Made by a program: the position numbers and the translations under genes. The notes below the pieces were generated by a model. That model did not search any database. It saw nothing but the letters and a program-made list of their open reading frames with translations, and was not told the origin of the DNA. From assembly GCF_016863175.1 (NCBI RefSeq), contig NZ_BOOJ01000002.1:1-64000 (forward strand): a stretch of DNA of 64,000 nucleotides, read 5' to 3'. Source of the stretch: Paraplanobispora siamensis (GTDB lineage Bacteria; Actinomycetota; Actinomycetes; Streptosporangiales; Streptosporangiaceae). Positions 45,156 through 54,484 of this stretch are shown here, in pieces (position 1 is the first letter of the stretch; each line of letters begins with the position of its first letter).

Positions 45156-48137
45156 TCAGGGGCAGGAGAAGCCCGTGATGGGATCCCCGGACAGCCCCTC
45201 CAGGGCGGCCTGGGCCCGCTTCTCCCAGATGGGCGCGGCGCCGTCCCCGGAGACGCTGATGGCCTCGCGCAGCAGCTCCTCCGCCCACGCCGGCTCGCCG
45301 AGGGCGGTCACGGCCCGGGCCAGCGACAGGCAGGCGCGGGCGTAGGCGACCGCCTGCCCGGCGTCCCCGGCGGTGCGCCGGGCCTCGACGAGGGTGTCGC
45401 GCGCGTCGGCGAGCCTGCCCTGCAGGATCCGCGTCTCGCCCAGCCCGCACAGGATGTACGCCTCGCCGAGCGTGTCGCGGCGCTGACGCACCAGTTCGAG
45501 GGCCTCGGTGAAGGCCTCGGCGGCCCGGGTGGTGTCGCCGCGGTGCGCGTGGAGTTCGCCGAGCCGCCACAGCGCCTGGGCCTGGCCGCGCTGGTAGCCG
45601 ACGCCCTTGCAGATGGCCAGAGCCTCCTGCAGCCGGGCGTCGGCGGTCTCGAACTCCTCCCGCAGGATCGCGATCTGCGCCATGCAGCCCAGGACGTGCG
45701 CCTCCGCCGCCCGGTCGCCGGCCTCGCGCAGCGGGGGCAGGGCGGCCTCGTACAGGGCCAGGGCCTCGTCGTGGCGGCCCCGGAAGTGCTCGGACAGGCC
45801 GATGTAGCGCAGTGCCAGCGCCCGGCCGTGCGCGTTGCCCACCTCGTCGAACACCTGCAGCGCCGTGTCGAGCAGGGCGGAGGACTTGGCCCCGTAGTAC
45901 AGCTCCAGGCCGCCGAGGCTGTAGGCCATGGTCGCCTCGCCCAGCCGCGTGCCGCCGCGCCGTACCGCCGCCAGGGCCTGCTCGTGGGTGTGCCGCCAGT
46001 CGTCCAGATAGCCCCGTGCCTCGAACAGCGTGACCCCGGCCAGCGCCAGCTCCCAGGCCAGCTCGTCGAGGCCGGCCTCGGCCGCCAGCGTGACCCCGGC
46101 CACCAGGACGTGCCGCTCCGCCTCCAGCCAGTCCAGCGGTACGGCGAGCAACTGGTCGTCGAGCCCTCCGGGAGGCCGCCAGTAGGCGCTCTCCCCGCGG
46201 ATGATGGTGAAGTCGCCGCCGCGCTCCCGCCGGTTGGCCTCGTGCGCCAGCGTCAGCAGGCAGCCGAGCACGCGGCGCAGCGCCTCCCGGCGGCAGGACT
46301 CCGGCTCCTCGGCCAGGGCCTGCTCCCGGGCGTAGAGCCGGACCAGGTCGTGCATGCGATAGCGCAGGCGGCCCGCCGAGTCCCGGCCCACGGTCGACAC
46401 CAGCTGGGCGTCGAGCAGTTCCTCCAGGTGGTTCTGGGCCTCGGCCAGGTCGGTGTCGAGCAGCGCCGCGGTGATCCAGTCGGCGAAGTCGGGGGTGTTG
46501 AGCAGGCCGAGCCGGCGGAACAGCTCGGCGGCCGGCCGGCTCAGGCCCTGGTAGCTGAGGGAGAAGTTGGCGCGCAGGCCGACCTCGCCGTGGTTGAACT
46601 CGGCGAGCCGGCGCTGCTCGTCGCCGAGCCGGGCGGCCAGGGTGGCCGGCGTCCAGTGCGGCCGGGCCAGCAGCCGGGCCCCCGCGATGCGCAGGGCCAG
46701 CGGCAGGCCGTCGCACAGCTCGGCGAGCCTGGCCGTCGCCTCGCGCTCGCCGTCCATCCGCTCCGCGCCCACGATGGCGCCCAGGAGCGCCGCGGACTCC
46801 TCGGCGTTCAGGTTGGGCAGCCGCAGCGGGTGGGCGCCCTCGCGCACCACCAGGTCGGTGAGCTGGTCGCGGGTGGTGATGACGACGGCGCAGCCGGGGG
46901 CGCCGGGCAGCAGCGGGCGCACCTGCGCCGAGGTGCGCGCGTTGTCCAGCAGGAACAGCACCCGGCGCCCGGCCAGCATGCTGCGCAGCAGCGCCTCGCG
47001 GTCGTCCAGGCCGGGGGGCACCCGTTCACCCGGGACGCCCAGCGTGCGCAGGAACCGGTCGAGGGCGGCCTCGGGGGTCAGCGGCGCGGCCTGCTCGGTG
47101 TATCCGTGCAGATCGATGAAGAGCTGCCCGTCCGGGAAGTGCTCGGCCACCCGGTGCGCCCAGCGCACGGCCAGGCCCGTCTTGCCCACGCCGCCCATGC
47201 TGGTCACCACGATGCAGGTCGGCACCCCGGCGTCGCGGCACTCGGCGAAGATGCGGTCCATCTCGGCCAGCTCGCGCTCGCGGGCGACGAACCCGGCGAT
47301 GTTGGACGGCAGCTGGGCGACGGCCACTGGGGTGGTCGCCGGGACGGGCGCGGGGGCGGTCTCGCGCGGGGCGGGCGCGGGGGCCGAGTCCAGCTCGCCG
47401 TGGAGGATCGCGTCGTGGGTGGCCTGGAGCTCGGGTCCGGGGTCGACGCCCAGCTCGTCGGCGAGGATCCGGCGGCCCTGGCGGTAGACCTCCAGGGCCT
47501 CGGCCTGACGGCCCCCGGCGTACAGGGCCCGCATCAGCGTGGCCCGCAGCGTCTCGCGGAAGGGGTGGAGGTCGACCAGAGTGGCCAGCTCGGTGACCAC
47601 CTCGCCGCCCAGGCCGCGGGCCAGCTTCAGGTCGAGGTACTCCTCGGTGACGGTGAGCCGCCACTCCTCCAGCCGGGCCGCCTCGGCGGCCATCGTGTCG
47701 CTGGACAGCCCGCTCAGCGTCTCCCCGCGCCACAGGTCCAGCGCCGCCCGCAGGTGCGCGGCCGCGGCCTCGGGGTCGTCGTCCTCCCGGGCCCGGCGCC
47801 CGGCCCTGACCAGCTCCTCGGCCAGGCTCAGGTCGACGGTCACGGCGTTGGGCCGCAGCTGGTAGCCCGGCGGCACGGCGGCGATGAGCTCCTCACCGGA
47901 GGCGCGCAGGACGCGGCGCAGCTGCGTCACGCAGATGGCTATCTGGTTGCGGGCGGAGGCCGGGGGGTCCTCTCCCCACACGGCGTCGATGATCAGGTCG
48001 AGCGGGACCACACGACCGGCGTTCAATGCCAGGAGCGCCATGACGACGCGCTGGCGCCGACCGGAAATCGTCAGGAGAGTGCCGTCCACCACGACCTCAA
48101 CCGGCCCGAGGACCCGCACTTCACGACAGGTGCCCAA
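45156..48137 (-). CDS. SARP-type transcriptional activator with NB-ARC and TPR domains
   Basis: About 993 residues. N-terminal winged helix (VRVLGPVEVVVDG, ISGRRQRVVMALLAL) and BTAD helices to about 245, then an NB-ARC ATPase (TSMGGVGKTGLAV, LFLLDNAR, LCDGLPLALRI) and C-terminal TPR repeats (ALRYIGLSEHFRGRHDEALALYE). This is the AfsR/RedD-like large SARP layout and the likely cluster activator. The TTG at 48137 has AGGAGG four bases upstream; the frame is open to a GTG at 48173, whose ribosome-binding site would be too close. Confidence 0.88.
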   Translation of the reverse strand: MGTCREVRVLGPVEVVVDGTLLTISGRRQRVVMALLALNAGRVVPLDLIIDAVWGEDPPASARNQIAICVTQLRRVLRASGEELIAAVPPGYQLRPNAVTVDLSLAEELVRAGRRAREDDDPEAAAAHLRAALDLWRGETLSGLSSDTMAAEAARLEEWRLTVTEEYLDLKLARGLGGEVVTELATLVDLHPFRETLRATLMRALYAGGRQAEALEVYRQGRRILADELGVDPGPELQATHDAILHGELDSAPAPAPRETAPAPVPATTPVAVAQLPSNIAGFVARERELAEMDRIFAECRDAGVPTCIVVTSMGGVGKTGLAVRWAHRVAEHFPDGQLFIDLHGYTEQAAPLTPEAALDRFLRTLGVPGERVPPGLDDREALLRSMLAGRRVLFLLDNARTSAQVRPLLPGAPGCAVVITTRDQLTDLVVREGAHPLRLPNLNAEESAALLGAIVGAERMDGEREATARLAELCDGLPLALRIAGARLLARPHWTPATLAARLGDEQRRLAEFNHGEVGLRANFSLSYQGLSRPAAELFRRLGLLNTPDFADWITAALLDTDLAEAQNHLEELLDAQLVSTVGRDSAGRLRYRMHDLVRLYAREQALAEEPESCRREALRRVLGCLLTLAHEANRRERGGDFTIIRGESAYWRPPGGLDDQLLAVPLDWLEAERHVLVAGVTLAAEAGLDELAWELALAGVTLFEARGYLDDWRHTHEQALAAVRRGGTRLGEATMAYSLGGLELYYGAKSSALLDTALQVFDEVGNAHGRALALRYIGLSEHFRGRHDEALALYEAALPPLREAGDRAAEAHVLGCMAQIAILREEFETADARLQEALAICKGVGYQRGQAQALWRLGELHAHRGDTTRAAEAFTEALELVRQRRDTLGEAYILCGLGETRILQGRLADARDTLVEARRTAGDAGQAVAYARACLSLARAVTALGEPAWAEELLREAISVSGDGAAPIWEKRAQAALEGLSGDPITGFSCP

Positions 48138-48191
48138 ATGGCCTCCTGTGAGGTAATGAAACCTGACATGCACCTTCTACAGGTATGTCTG

Positions 48192-48220
48192 GTTATCTGG
48201 CAATCATGAGCAGTTGTCAG
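48192..48220 (-). promoter_or_regulatory. Promoter of the SARP gene
   Basis: On the minus strand CTGACA (48220-48215), a 17-bp spacer and GATAAC (48197-48192) form a good sigma-70 promoter pair about 55 bp before the TTG start. Confidence 0.55.
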
Positions 48221-48234
48221 CCGTATTTGATGTT

Positions 48235-48260
48235 TCTCCCGACCGTTTTGTTGCGGGAGA
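48235..48260. promoter_or_regulatory. Inverted repeat upstream of the SARP promoter
   Basis: TCTCCCG (48235-48241) and CGGGAGA (48254-48260), spacing 12 nt, just upstream of the -35 box. Possible operator for the SARP or for another regulator. No gene lies in 48174-48386. Confidence 0.35.
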
Positions 48261-48386
48261 TTGTCGGAGAAGCTAGGCGATCTTGATGTTTTGCCCGCTT
48301 CACCAGGGTGAACGCATCGGTAAGAACCGGGGACGCTCCGGGTTTGTGTGCCGCTCGTGTCACTTGACGGACTAGGCTTGACGACC

Positions 48387-49070
48387 GTGCTGGTCCTGGC
48401 CTTTGACACCGCCACCCCCGCCGTCACCGCAGCGCTGCACGACGGCCGGAGGGTCCTCGCCGAGTCGACCACGGTGGACGCGCGCCGCCACGGCGAGCTT
48501 CTCGCGCCCACGATCGAGCGCGTCCTGGCCGAGTCCGGAGCGGCGCTCCGCGACGTCACCGCGATCGCCGTCGGCTCCGGCCCCGGCCCCTACACCGGGC
48601 TGCGGGTCGGCCTGATGACCGCCCAGGCTCTGTCCACCACCCTGGGCGTGCCCGCCTACGGCGTGTGCACCCTCGACGCCCTCGCCTACGGCACCGGGCT
48701 GTCCGAGCCGTTCCTGGTCGCCACCGACGCGCGGCGCAAGGAGGTCTTCTGGGGTCACTACGCCGACGCGCGCACCCGCCTGTCGGGGCCCGCGGTGGAC
48801 AAACCCCAGGACCTGCCCGCCGACCTGCCGCTGGCCGGCGCCGGCGCCCGGATGTACGCCGAGATCGTCGGCGCCTCCCGCCTGCTGGACGTGCCGGAGC
48901 TGCCCTCCGCCGGAGCGCTGGCCGCGCTGGCCGCCTCGCGGCTGGACGACGCCGACCTCCGGGAGGTCGTGGAGAGCGGCGCCCACCCGGTGCTGGGCCT
49001 GCCCCGCCCCATCTATCTGCGCCGCCCCGACGCCCAGGTGCCCGCGCCGCCCAAGAAGGTCTCCCGGTGA
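48387..49070 (+). CDS. tsaB: tRNA threonylcarbamoyladenosine biosynthesis protein TsaB
   Basis: 227 residues. The scaffold partner of TsaD in t6A formation. N-terminal LVLAFDTATPAVTAAL, the GSGPGPYTGLRVG motif and VATDARRKEVFW are typical. GTG at 48387; the longer frame from 48348 is not needed. Overlaps rimI by GTGA. It would normally follow tsaE directly. Confidence 0.93.
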   Translation: MLVLAFDTATPAVTAALHDGRRVLAESTTVDARRHGELLAPTIERVLAESGAALRDVTAIAVGSGPGPYTGLRVGLMTAQALSTTLGVPAYGVCTLDALAYGTGLSEPFLVATDARRKEVFWGHYADARTRLSGPAVDKPQDLPADLPLAGAGARMYAEIVGASRLLDVPELPSAGALAALAASRLDDADLREVVESGAHPVLGLPRPIYLRRPDAQVPAPPKKVSR

Positions 49071-49564
49071 GCCCGCGTCCCGACGTCCGCACGACCGGTG
49101 AGGGCGGCCGCGTGGGCGTGACGCTGCGCCAGATGACCGCCGGCGACCTGCCCACGGTGATGACGATCGAGCGGGAGACCTTCCCCGCCGACGCGTGGAG
49201 CGAGGCCATGCTCCGCGGCGAGCTGGACGACCAGCCCAGGACCCGCCACTACGTCGTCGCCCTGCTCGGCGGGGAGATCGTCGGCTACGCCGGTCTCGCC
49301 GCGGCGGGCGACCAGGCCGACGTGCAGACCATCGCGGTCTCGGGCGGTCACCGGCGGGCCGGGATCGGCGGCGCCATGCTGACCGAGCTGCTGGCGGAGG
49401 CCGTACGGCGCGGCGCCCGGGAGATCTTCCTGGAGGTGCGCGCCGACAACCCCTCCGCCCAGGCCATGTACGACCGGTTCGGATTCGAGGCCATCGGCGT
49501 GCGGCGGCGCTACTACGAGGACGGCACCGACGCGATCATGATGAAGAAGGATCTCCATGCGTGA
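49067..49564 (+). CDS. rimI: Ribosomal protein S18 alanine N-acetyltransferase-like GNAT
   Basis: 165 residues. GNAT fold with acetyl-CoA loop [15 protein letters not shown] and the end region [29 protein letters not shown] typical of RimI. Position between tsaB and tsaD is the conserved actinobacterial order. An internal GTG near residue 15 could be a later start. Confidence 0.92.
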   Translation: MSPRPDVRTTGEGGRVGVTLRQMTAGDLPTVMTIERETFPADAWSEAMLRGELDDQPRTRHYVVALLGGEIVGYAGLAAAGDQADVQTIAVSGGHRRAGIGGAMLTELLAEAVRRGAREIFLEVRADNPSAQAMYDRFGFEAIGVRRRYYEDGTDAIMMKKDLHA

Positions 49565-50588
49565 CGAACCCCTGGTCCTGGGAATCGAGACCTCCTGCGA
49601 CGAGACCGGGGTGGGCATCGTCCGCGGTCACACCCTGCTGGCCAACACCATCGCCTCCAGCGTCGAGGAGCACGCCCGCTTCGGCGGGGTCGTCCCCGAG
49701 GTGGCCTCCCGGGCGCACCTGGAGGCGATGACCCCGACCGTCGAGCGCGCGCTGCAGCAGGCGGGGCTGAGCTTCACCGACATCGACGCCGTCGCCGTGA
49801 CGGCCGGTCCCGGCCTGGCCGGTGCGCTGCTCGTCGGCGTGGCGGCGGCCAAGGCCTACGCCCTCGGGCTCGGCGTGCCGCTCTACGGGGTCAACCACCT
49901 GGCCGCCCACGTGGCCGTCGACCAGCTCGAACACGGTGCCCTGCCCAAGCCCTGCATCGCCATGCTCGTCTCGGGCGGGCACTCGTCCCTGCTGCTGGTC
50001 CCCGACGTGGCCAGGGAGGTCGTCTCGCTCGGCTCCACCGTCGACGACGCGGCGGGCGAGGCCTTCGACAAGGTGGCCCGGGTCCTGGGGCTGCCCTTCC
50101 CCGGCGGGCCGCACATCGACAGGGTCGCGCGCGAGGGCTCGGGCACCGCCGTCTCCTTCCCCCGGGGCAAGCTGGACGACGGGACCCTCGACTTCTCCTT
50201 CTCCGGGCTGAAGACGGCCGTGGCCCGCTGGGTCGAGGCGCGGGAGAAGGCCGGTGAGACGATCCACGTGCCCGACGTGGCGGCCTCGTTCCAGGAGGCC
50301 GTGGTCGACGTGCTGACCCGCAAGGCCCTGCAGGCGTGCAAGCAGTACGGCGTCCAGGACCTGCTGATCGGCGGCGGGGTGGCCGCCAACTCCCGGCTGC
50401 GGGCGCTGGCCCAGGAGCGCTGCGAGGCCGCGGGGGTCCGCGTGCGCGTCCCCCGTCCCGGCCTGTGCACCGACAACGGCGCGATGGTCGCCGCCCTGGG
50501 CTCCGACCTCGTCGCGGCCGGGGTGACTCCCTCGCTCCTGGACATCCCGGCCGACTCCTCCATGCCCATCACCACCGTCCACGTCTGA
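49557..50588 (+). CDS. tsaD: tRNA N6-adenosine threonylcarbamoyltransferase TsaD
   Basis: 343 residues. Catalytic Kae1/TsaD subunit that transfers threonylcarbamoyl to A37. [15 protein letters not shown], the metal His pair in [22 protein letters not shown] and [11 protein letters not shown] are intact. Overlaps rimI by 8 bp. Convergent with the Old Yellow Enzyme gene. Confidence 0.95.
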   Translation: MRDEPLVLGIETSCDETGVGIVRGHTLLANTIASSVEEHARFGGVVPEVASRAHLEAMTPTVERALQQAGLSFTDIDAVAVTAGPGLAGALLVGVAAAKAYALGLGVPLYGVNHLAAHVAVDQLEHGALPKPCIAMLVSGGHSSLLLVPDVAREVVSLGSTVDDAAGEAFDKVARVLGLPFPGGPHIDRVAREGSGTAVSFPRGKLDDGTLDFSFSGLKTAVARWVEAREKAGETIHVPDVAASFQEAVVDVLTRKALQACKQYGVQDLLIGGGVAANSRLRALAQERCEAAGVRVRVPRPGLCTDNGAMVAALGSDLVAAGVTPSLLDIPADSSMPITTVHV

Positions 50589-50628
50589 GCCCCCGTCGTC
50601 AGGCCCGGACTCGGGCGGGCGTTTCGGC

Positions 50629-51699
50629 TCAGGCGGGCTCGCCGGCCGGGTGCAGGGCGAGCGCGGGATAGTCGGTGTAGCCGCGGTGGTCGCCGCCGAA
50701 GGCCGTGCTGAGGTCCGGCTCGTTGAGCGGGGCGCCCAGTCGCAGGCGCAGCGGCAGGTCGGGGTTGGCCAGGAAGTACTGCCCCAGGGAGACCAGATCG
50801 GCGCCCCGGTCCAGCCACCGGTCGAGCGCCTCGGCGGGCTGCCCGGCCGACGGGTCGTTGGCGATGAGCGTGTTCGGCCACAGCTCGCGGATCCGCCGGT
50901 TCAGCTCGTCCGAAGGGCTCGCCACGAGGTGCAGGTAGGCCAGGTCGAGCCCGGCCAGCGCGGAGACCAGCGCCGGGTAGACCTCGTGCGCGTCGTCCTC
51001 GACCAGGTCCTGGACGCCGGTGGCGGGGGAGATCCGGATGCCGGTCCGGGAGGAGCCGATCGCCTCGGCGACGGCCTCGGCGGTCTCCACGGCGAACCGG
51101 ATGCGGTTCTCGACGGACCCGCCGAAGCGGTCGTCGCGCAGGTTGGCGTTCTGCGACAGGAACTGGTGGATGAGATAGCCGTTGGCGCCGTGCAGCTCGA
51201 CCCCGTCGAACCCGGCCTCGATCGCCCTCCTGGCTGCGTTCACGAAGTCCTGGACGGTCGCCTCCACCTCGGCGGTGGACAGCTCGACCGGCTCCGGGAC
51301 GTCCAGCAGGCCGTTCGGCGTGAAGATCTGCGCCGCGGGCCGTACGGCCGAGGGCGCGACGGGCAGGTGGCCGGTGTTGTCGGGGTGACCGATCCGGCCG
51401 GAGTGCATGATCTGGGCGAAGATCCGCCCGCCCGCGGCGTGGACGGCGTCGGTCACCTCGCGCCAGCCCGCCACCTGCTCGTCGGTGTGCAGGCCCGGCG
51501 TGTTCATGTATCCCTTGCCGGCGTCGCTCGGCTGGATGCCCTCGGTGACGATCAGACCGGCGGAGGCGCGCTGGGCGTAGTAGAGGGCGGTCAGCGAGGA
51601 GGGGATCCCGTCCACGTAGGCCCGTGAGCGTGTCATGGGAGCCATGACGAGGCGGTTGGGCAGACGCAGGCCACCGAGGTCGAACGTATTGAACGGCAT
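50629..51699 (-). CDS. Old Yellow Enzyme-family alkene reductase
   Basis: 356 residues. FMN TIM barrel. LVMAPMTRSRAY, QIMHSGRIGHPDN and VELHGANGYLIHQFLS (His/Asn pair that binds substrate) followed by DDRFGGSVENRIRF. It would reduce activated C=C bonds with NADPH, such as reactive electrophiles or nitroesters. Start at ATG 51699 with AAAGGA upstream. Divergent from a MarR regulator over an operator region. Confidence 0.92.
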   Translation of the reverse strand: MPFNTFDLGGLRLPNRLVMAPMTRSRAYVDGIPSSLTALYYAQRASAGLIVTEGIQPSDAGKGYMNTPGLHTDEQVAGWREVTDAVHAAGGRIFAQIMHSGRIGHPDNTGHLPVAPSAVRPAAQIFTPNGLLDVPEPVELSTAEVEATVQDFVNAARRAIEAGFDGVELHGANGYLIHQFLSQNANLRDDRFGGSVENRIRFAVETAEAVAEAIGSSRTGIRISPATGVQDLVEDDAHEVYPALVSALAGLDLAYLHLVASPSDELNRRIRELWPNTLIANDPSAGQPAEALDRWLDRGADLVSLGQYFLANPDLPLRLRLGAPLNEPDLSTAFGGDHRGYTDYPALALHPAGEPA

Positions 51700-51723
51700 G
51701 GCTGTCATCCTTTCTTGGGTGGC

Positions 51724-51768
51724 CAACTTGGCCGACCAATGGTTAGTTCTACAACTTGGTTGGCCAAT
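51724..51768. promoter_or_regulatory. Two 17-nt operators between OYE and MarR genes
   Basis: CAACTTGGCCGACCAAT (51724-51740) and CAACTTGGTTGGCCAAT (51752-51768) are direct repeats 28 bp apart. Each contains the inverted repeat TTGG-N4-CCAA. The layout suggests a MarR dimer pair blocking both divergent genes. Confidence 0.7.
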
Positions 51769-51807
51769 ATGCAAGAGGTAGTCTGTCTCCCGAGGATGGA
51801 GGTCGAC

Positions 51808-52299
51808 ATGGCTGATGCGTTGACACTCGAGGAGACCGACTGCGCGAGGCCGTACGGGGAGGACCCCGACGGGCTCCCCTGCCTCATGGCCCAGACGTCA
51901 CGGGGCCACCGCGTGCTGCTCGCCTCTCTCCTGGCCGAGATCGACCTCTATCCGGGCCAGGACCGCACGCTGTTCACCCTGTGGGAGAACGGCCCGCAGT
52001 CCCAGAACGCGCTGGCGCGGCGGCTCGGCATCGACGTGTCCACGATGACGAAGACCCTGCAGCGCCTCGAACGCAGCGGCTTCATCAGCCGCAGCCCGTC
52101 CCCCTCCAACCGCCGGATCAGCATCGTGAGCACCACCCCGAAGGGCGACGCGCTCCGCCCCGAGCTCTACCGCATCCAGGAAGAACTCCACCGCCGCCTG
52201 ACCGACGGCCTGACCCCCGACCAGGTCGAGACCCTCATCTCCCTGCTCGCCGTGATCCGCAACAACGTCTGCCGCGAAGCCGGCGCCTGCCCCACCTGA
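51808..52299 (+). CDS. MarR-family transcriptional regulator
   Basis: 163 residues. Winged helix at about 60-125 (WENGPQSQNALARRLGIDVSTMTKTLQRLERSGFISR, then SPSNRRISIVSTT). ATG at 51808 is preceded by GGAGG (51798-51802). A Cys (DCARPYG) near the start and two near the end (NNVCREAGAC) may sense electrophiles as in some redox MarR proteins, fitting the OYE target. That last point is inference. Confidence 0.88.
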   Translation: MADALTLEETDCARPYGEDPDGLPCLMAQTSRGHRVLLASLLAEIDLYPGQDRTLFTLWENGPQSQNALARRLGIDVSTMTKTLQRLERSGFISRSPSPSNRRISIVSTTPKGDALRPELYRIQEELHRRLTDGLTPDQVETLISLLAVIRNNVCREAGACPT

Positions 52300-52473
52300 C
52301 CCCCTCCCACCCCGCCGCCTCTGCGCACCCCGCTTCGGTCGCCCGCCCGGTCCTGCCACCACGTCCTTCGCTGATGCCTGCGCGCACGCCCTTCACAGCA
52401 CCGGTACGGCCCCACCCCGCGGCTTAGCCCCGGTCCCGCCGCCCCGCCGCTGCTGCACCCGGTGTCGGGTTCA

Positions 52474-52892
52474 CCCTTCATGGCGCCGGTATGGCGGGGT
52501 GGGGGGCGGTGGTGGTCGGCGCCGTTGTATGGCGGGCGGGTCGGGGTGGGCGGGGCCGGTCTGTCGAGGCTGGGGTGGGGGGCATGGTCGTGCTGTGCGG
52601 GCGGGTGTTCCGGCCGGCCGTCTCAGCGGGGCTCTGGTGCGTTCAGGCCTTCGGCCTGCCCGGGCGCGGGGGGTGCGGTCCTTTTTCTACGCCGGCCTGC
52701 ACACCCGCCCGCGCCGCACTCCTTGTGGCCCGCCGTACCCATGCGGGCCGTATGGTGCGGTCCTTTCCCGGACGACCGGTGTTCTGCAGGTGGCTGAAGC
52801 GCGGGTGCGGGTCCGTTGAGGGTGGGCCGCCGTGGCTGAAGCCCGCCGTGCGGAAAGGAGCTCAGGGCCGGGCGCCGTAGCTGCGCCCAAGG
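52474..52892 (+). repeat. Long inverted repeat, left arm (419 bp)
   Basis: The reverse complement recurs at 54485-54904 with four substitutions and one G-run indel. No supported gene. Overlapping open frames in both arms reflect the shared sequence. The flanks (52300-52473 and 52893-53020) also lack genes; the latter holds a short G-rich direct repeat. Confidence 0.9.
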
Positions 52893-52928
52893 CGGGAGAT
52901 ACATGGCCGACGTATTCAGGGTGAGGGC

Positions 52929-52980
52929 CTGAGGAGGTGAGGGCCTGAAATAGATGAAGGTCTGAGGAGGTGAGGGCTTG
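52929..52980 (+). repeat. Direct repeat of CTGAGGAGGTGAGGGC[CT]TG
   Basis: 19-nt copies at 52929-52947 and 52962-52980, offset 33 bp, between the left inverted-repeat arm and the GNAT gene. Confidence 0.5.
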
Positions 52981-53020
52981 GGCGGGGGAGAGGGGCGTCG
53001 GGTTGGGCTGTTAGGGGGAT

Positions 53021-53518
53021 TCAGTCCTTGTGTTCCATGCACACCAGTTGGGGACGGGGGTCCCATGAGTCGACCACGGTGAAGCCGGCCCGTTCGTACA
53101 GGGAGATGGCGTTCGTGCGCCATTCCCACACCGATAAGCGGACGGTTCGGGCGCCGGTTCCTCCGGCGTGCTTCAGTGCCGCTTCGAGCAAGGAGGACGC
53201 GATGCCTCGGCCCCGCATCTCCGGGCTCACCCACAACCGCTTGATCTCAGCCCAGCCCTCGGCGGGTGCCAGGACCACGCAGCCCACCGTGTCGTCACCG
53301 ATCGAAGCCACCAGCACGACGTCGGAGGCGAACGCGGACCGTGGGTCCGCGACCTCCGCCCGGTACCGCTCCGGCAGTCCGGCCGCCTCGGCGACGGGCT
53401 TGCCCTTCTCCTTCTCAGTCTGCAGGTGGTAGGCCGCCAGAAGCCCGGCCAGCCCGTCATCGGCCGGAGGGTTCCGGAACGGCCAGCGCGTGATGACGAC
53501 TTCGTGATGATCAGCCAT
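53021..53518 (-). CDS. GNAT-family N-acetyltransferase
   Basis: 165 residues. Acetyl-CoA loop WVSPEMRGRGIASSLLE and the end LYERAGFTVVDSW are intact. Acceptor unknown. ATG 53518 (MADHHEVVITRW). It lies between the inverted-repeat arms. Confidence 0.85.
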   Translation of the reverse strand: MADHHEVVITRWPFRNPPADDGLAGLLAAYHLQTEKEKGKPVAEAAGLPERYRAEVADPRSAFASDVVLVASIGDDTVGCVVLAPAEGWAEIKRLWVSPEMRGRGIASSLLEAALKHAGGTGARTVRLSVWEWRTNAISLYERAGFTVVDSWDPRPQLVCMEHKD

Positions 53519-53523
53519 GCCGG

Positions 53524-53883
53524 TCAGCATGGCATCCGGACGGGGTGGCGGCCCAGCGGGATCCATCCTGAGCGGCCGGGGACTCGTCGTCCTCGGGGGA
53601 TCGCGGCGACGGCGGTGATCTCGACGAGCTGACCGGCGCATCCCAGGCAGGAGACGCCCAGCAAGGTCGAGGTATGCGGCCCGGCGGAGAGTCCGGACTG
53701 GCGCAAGACTTCCCACACCCGGCCGGGATCCGCGGGGGTGTCCGCGACCACGTGGACGGTGCTGGACAGCACCCGGCTCAGCTCGCTGCCGACCGCGTGC
53801 AACGCGGTCTGCGGGTTGGCCAGGACCTGCCGGGTCTGAGCAACGGGATCGCCGTATCCGGCCTCTGGATCATCCGGATTTTC
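53524..53883 (-). pseudogene. Truncated RidA-family (YjgF) gene
   Basis: The frame codes a RidA-like segment (DPVAQTRQVLANPQTALHAVG, TSTLLGVSCLGCAGQLVEITAVAAIP) but lacks the first 30 or so residues of the family, and no start codon precedes it in a sensible place. Upstream the frame enters the opposite-strand PNPOx gene. Likely a remnant. It lies within the inverted-repeat loop beside GNAT. Confidence 0.6.
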
Positions 53884-53986
53884 TCGGGGTACGGTGCTCC
53901 GTCGCGCCGATGACCGGCGCCTTGCCGCCGTCCGACGGTGACCCGGTACAGTCGGGCACCGACTTTGATCGAAGGAGACCTCAGCG

Positions 53987-54451
53987 ATGTCCCCGTCGCC
54001 TCGCACCCCGCAGCAACGCAAGCAGGACACCCTCGACCGGCTCACTCACGACGTCGACGCCTGGGTGGCCACCGCCGACGGGGAGAGCGGGACGCCCTAC
54101 ATGGTGCCGCTGTCCTTCCTGTGGGACGGCTCCACGCTGCTGTTCTCCACCCCGGCCTCCAGCCCGACCAGCCGCAACCTGCAAGCCACCGGCAAGGTCC
54201 GCGTCGGCGTCGGCCCGACCCGCGATGTCGTCCTCATCGAGGGAACCGTCCAGACGCTGAAGCCCGACGAGCTCCCCGGCGACATCGGCGACGTCTTCGC
54301 CATCAAGACCGGTTTCGACCCGCGCAGCCTCAGCAGCCCCTACCTCTACTTCCGCGTCCACCCCCAGCGCATCCAGGCCTGGCGCGAAGCCAACGAGCTC
54401 GACGGCCGCGACCTCATGCGCGACGGCCGCTGGACCACCCCCGACCTCTAG
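53987..54451 (+). CDS. PNPOx-like (pyridoxamine 5'-phosphate oxidase family) protein
   Basis: 154 residues. Split-barrel flavin/F420-binding fold: VATADGESGTPYMVPLSFLW, LFSTPASSPTSRNL, VRVGVGPTRDVVLIEG. May use FMN or F420; activity unknown. Good AAGGAG (53972-53977) before ATG 53987. The gene ends 33 bp before the right inverted-repeat arm. Confidence 0.85.
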   Translation: MSPSPRTPQQRKQDTLDRLTHDVDAWVATADGESGTPYMVPLSFLWDGSTLLFSTPASSPTSRNLQATGKVRVGVGPTRDVVLIEGTVQTLKPDELPGDIGDVFAIKTGFDPRSLSSPYLYFRVHPQRIQAWREANELDGRDLMRDGRWTTPDL

Positions 54452-54484
54452 AGCGCATCTCCCGCCCTGCTTTGCTGCCCGTTG

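Noticed and set aside
52499-52819. Matching open frames of about 105 codons in both inverted-repeat arms
   Set aside because: They are conserved only because the arms are nearly identical. No start signal or family similarity.
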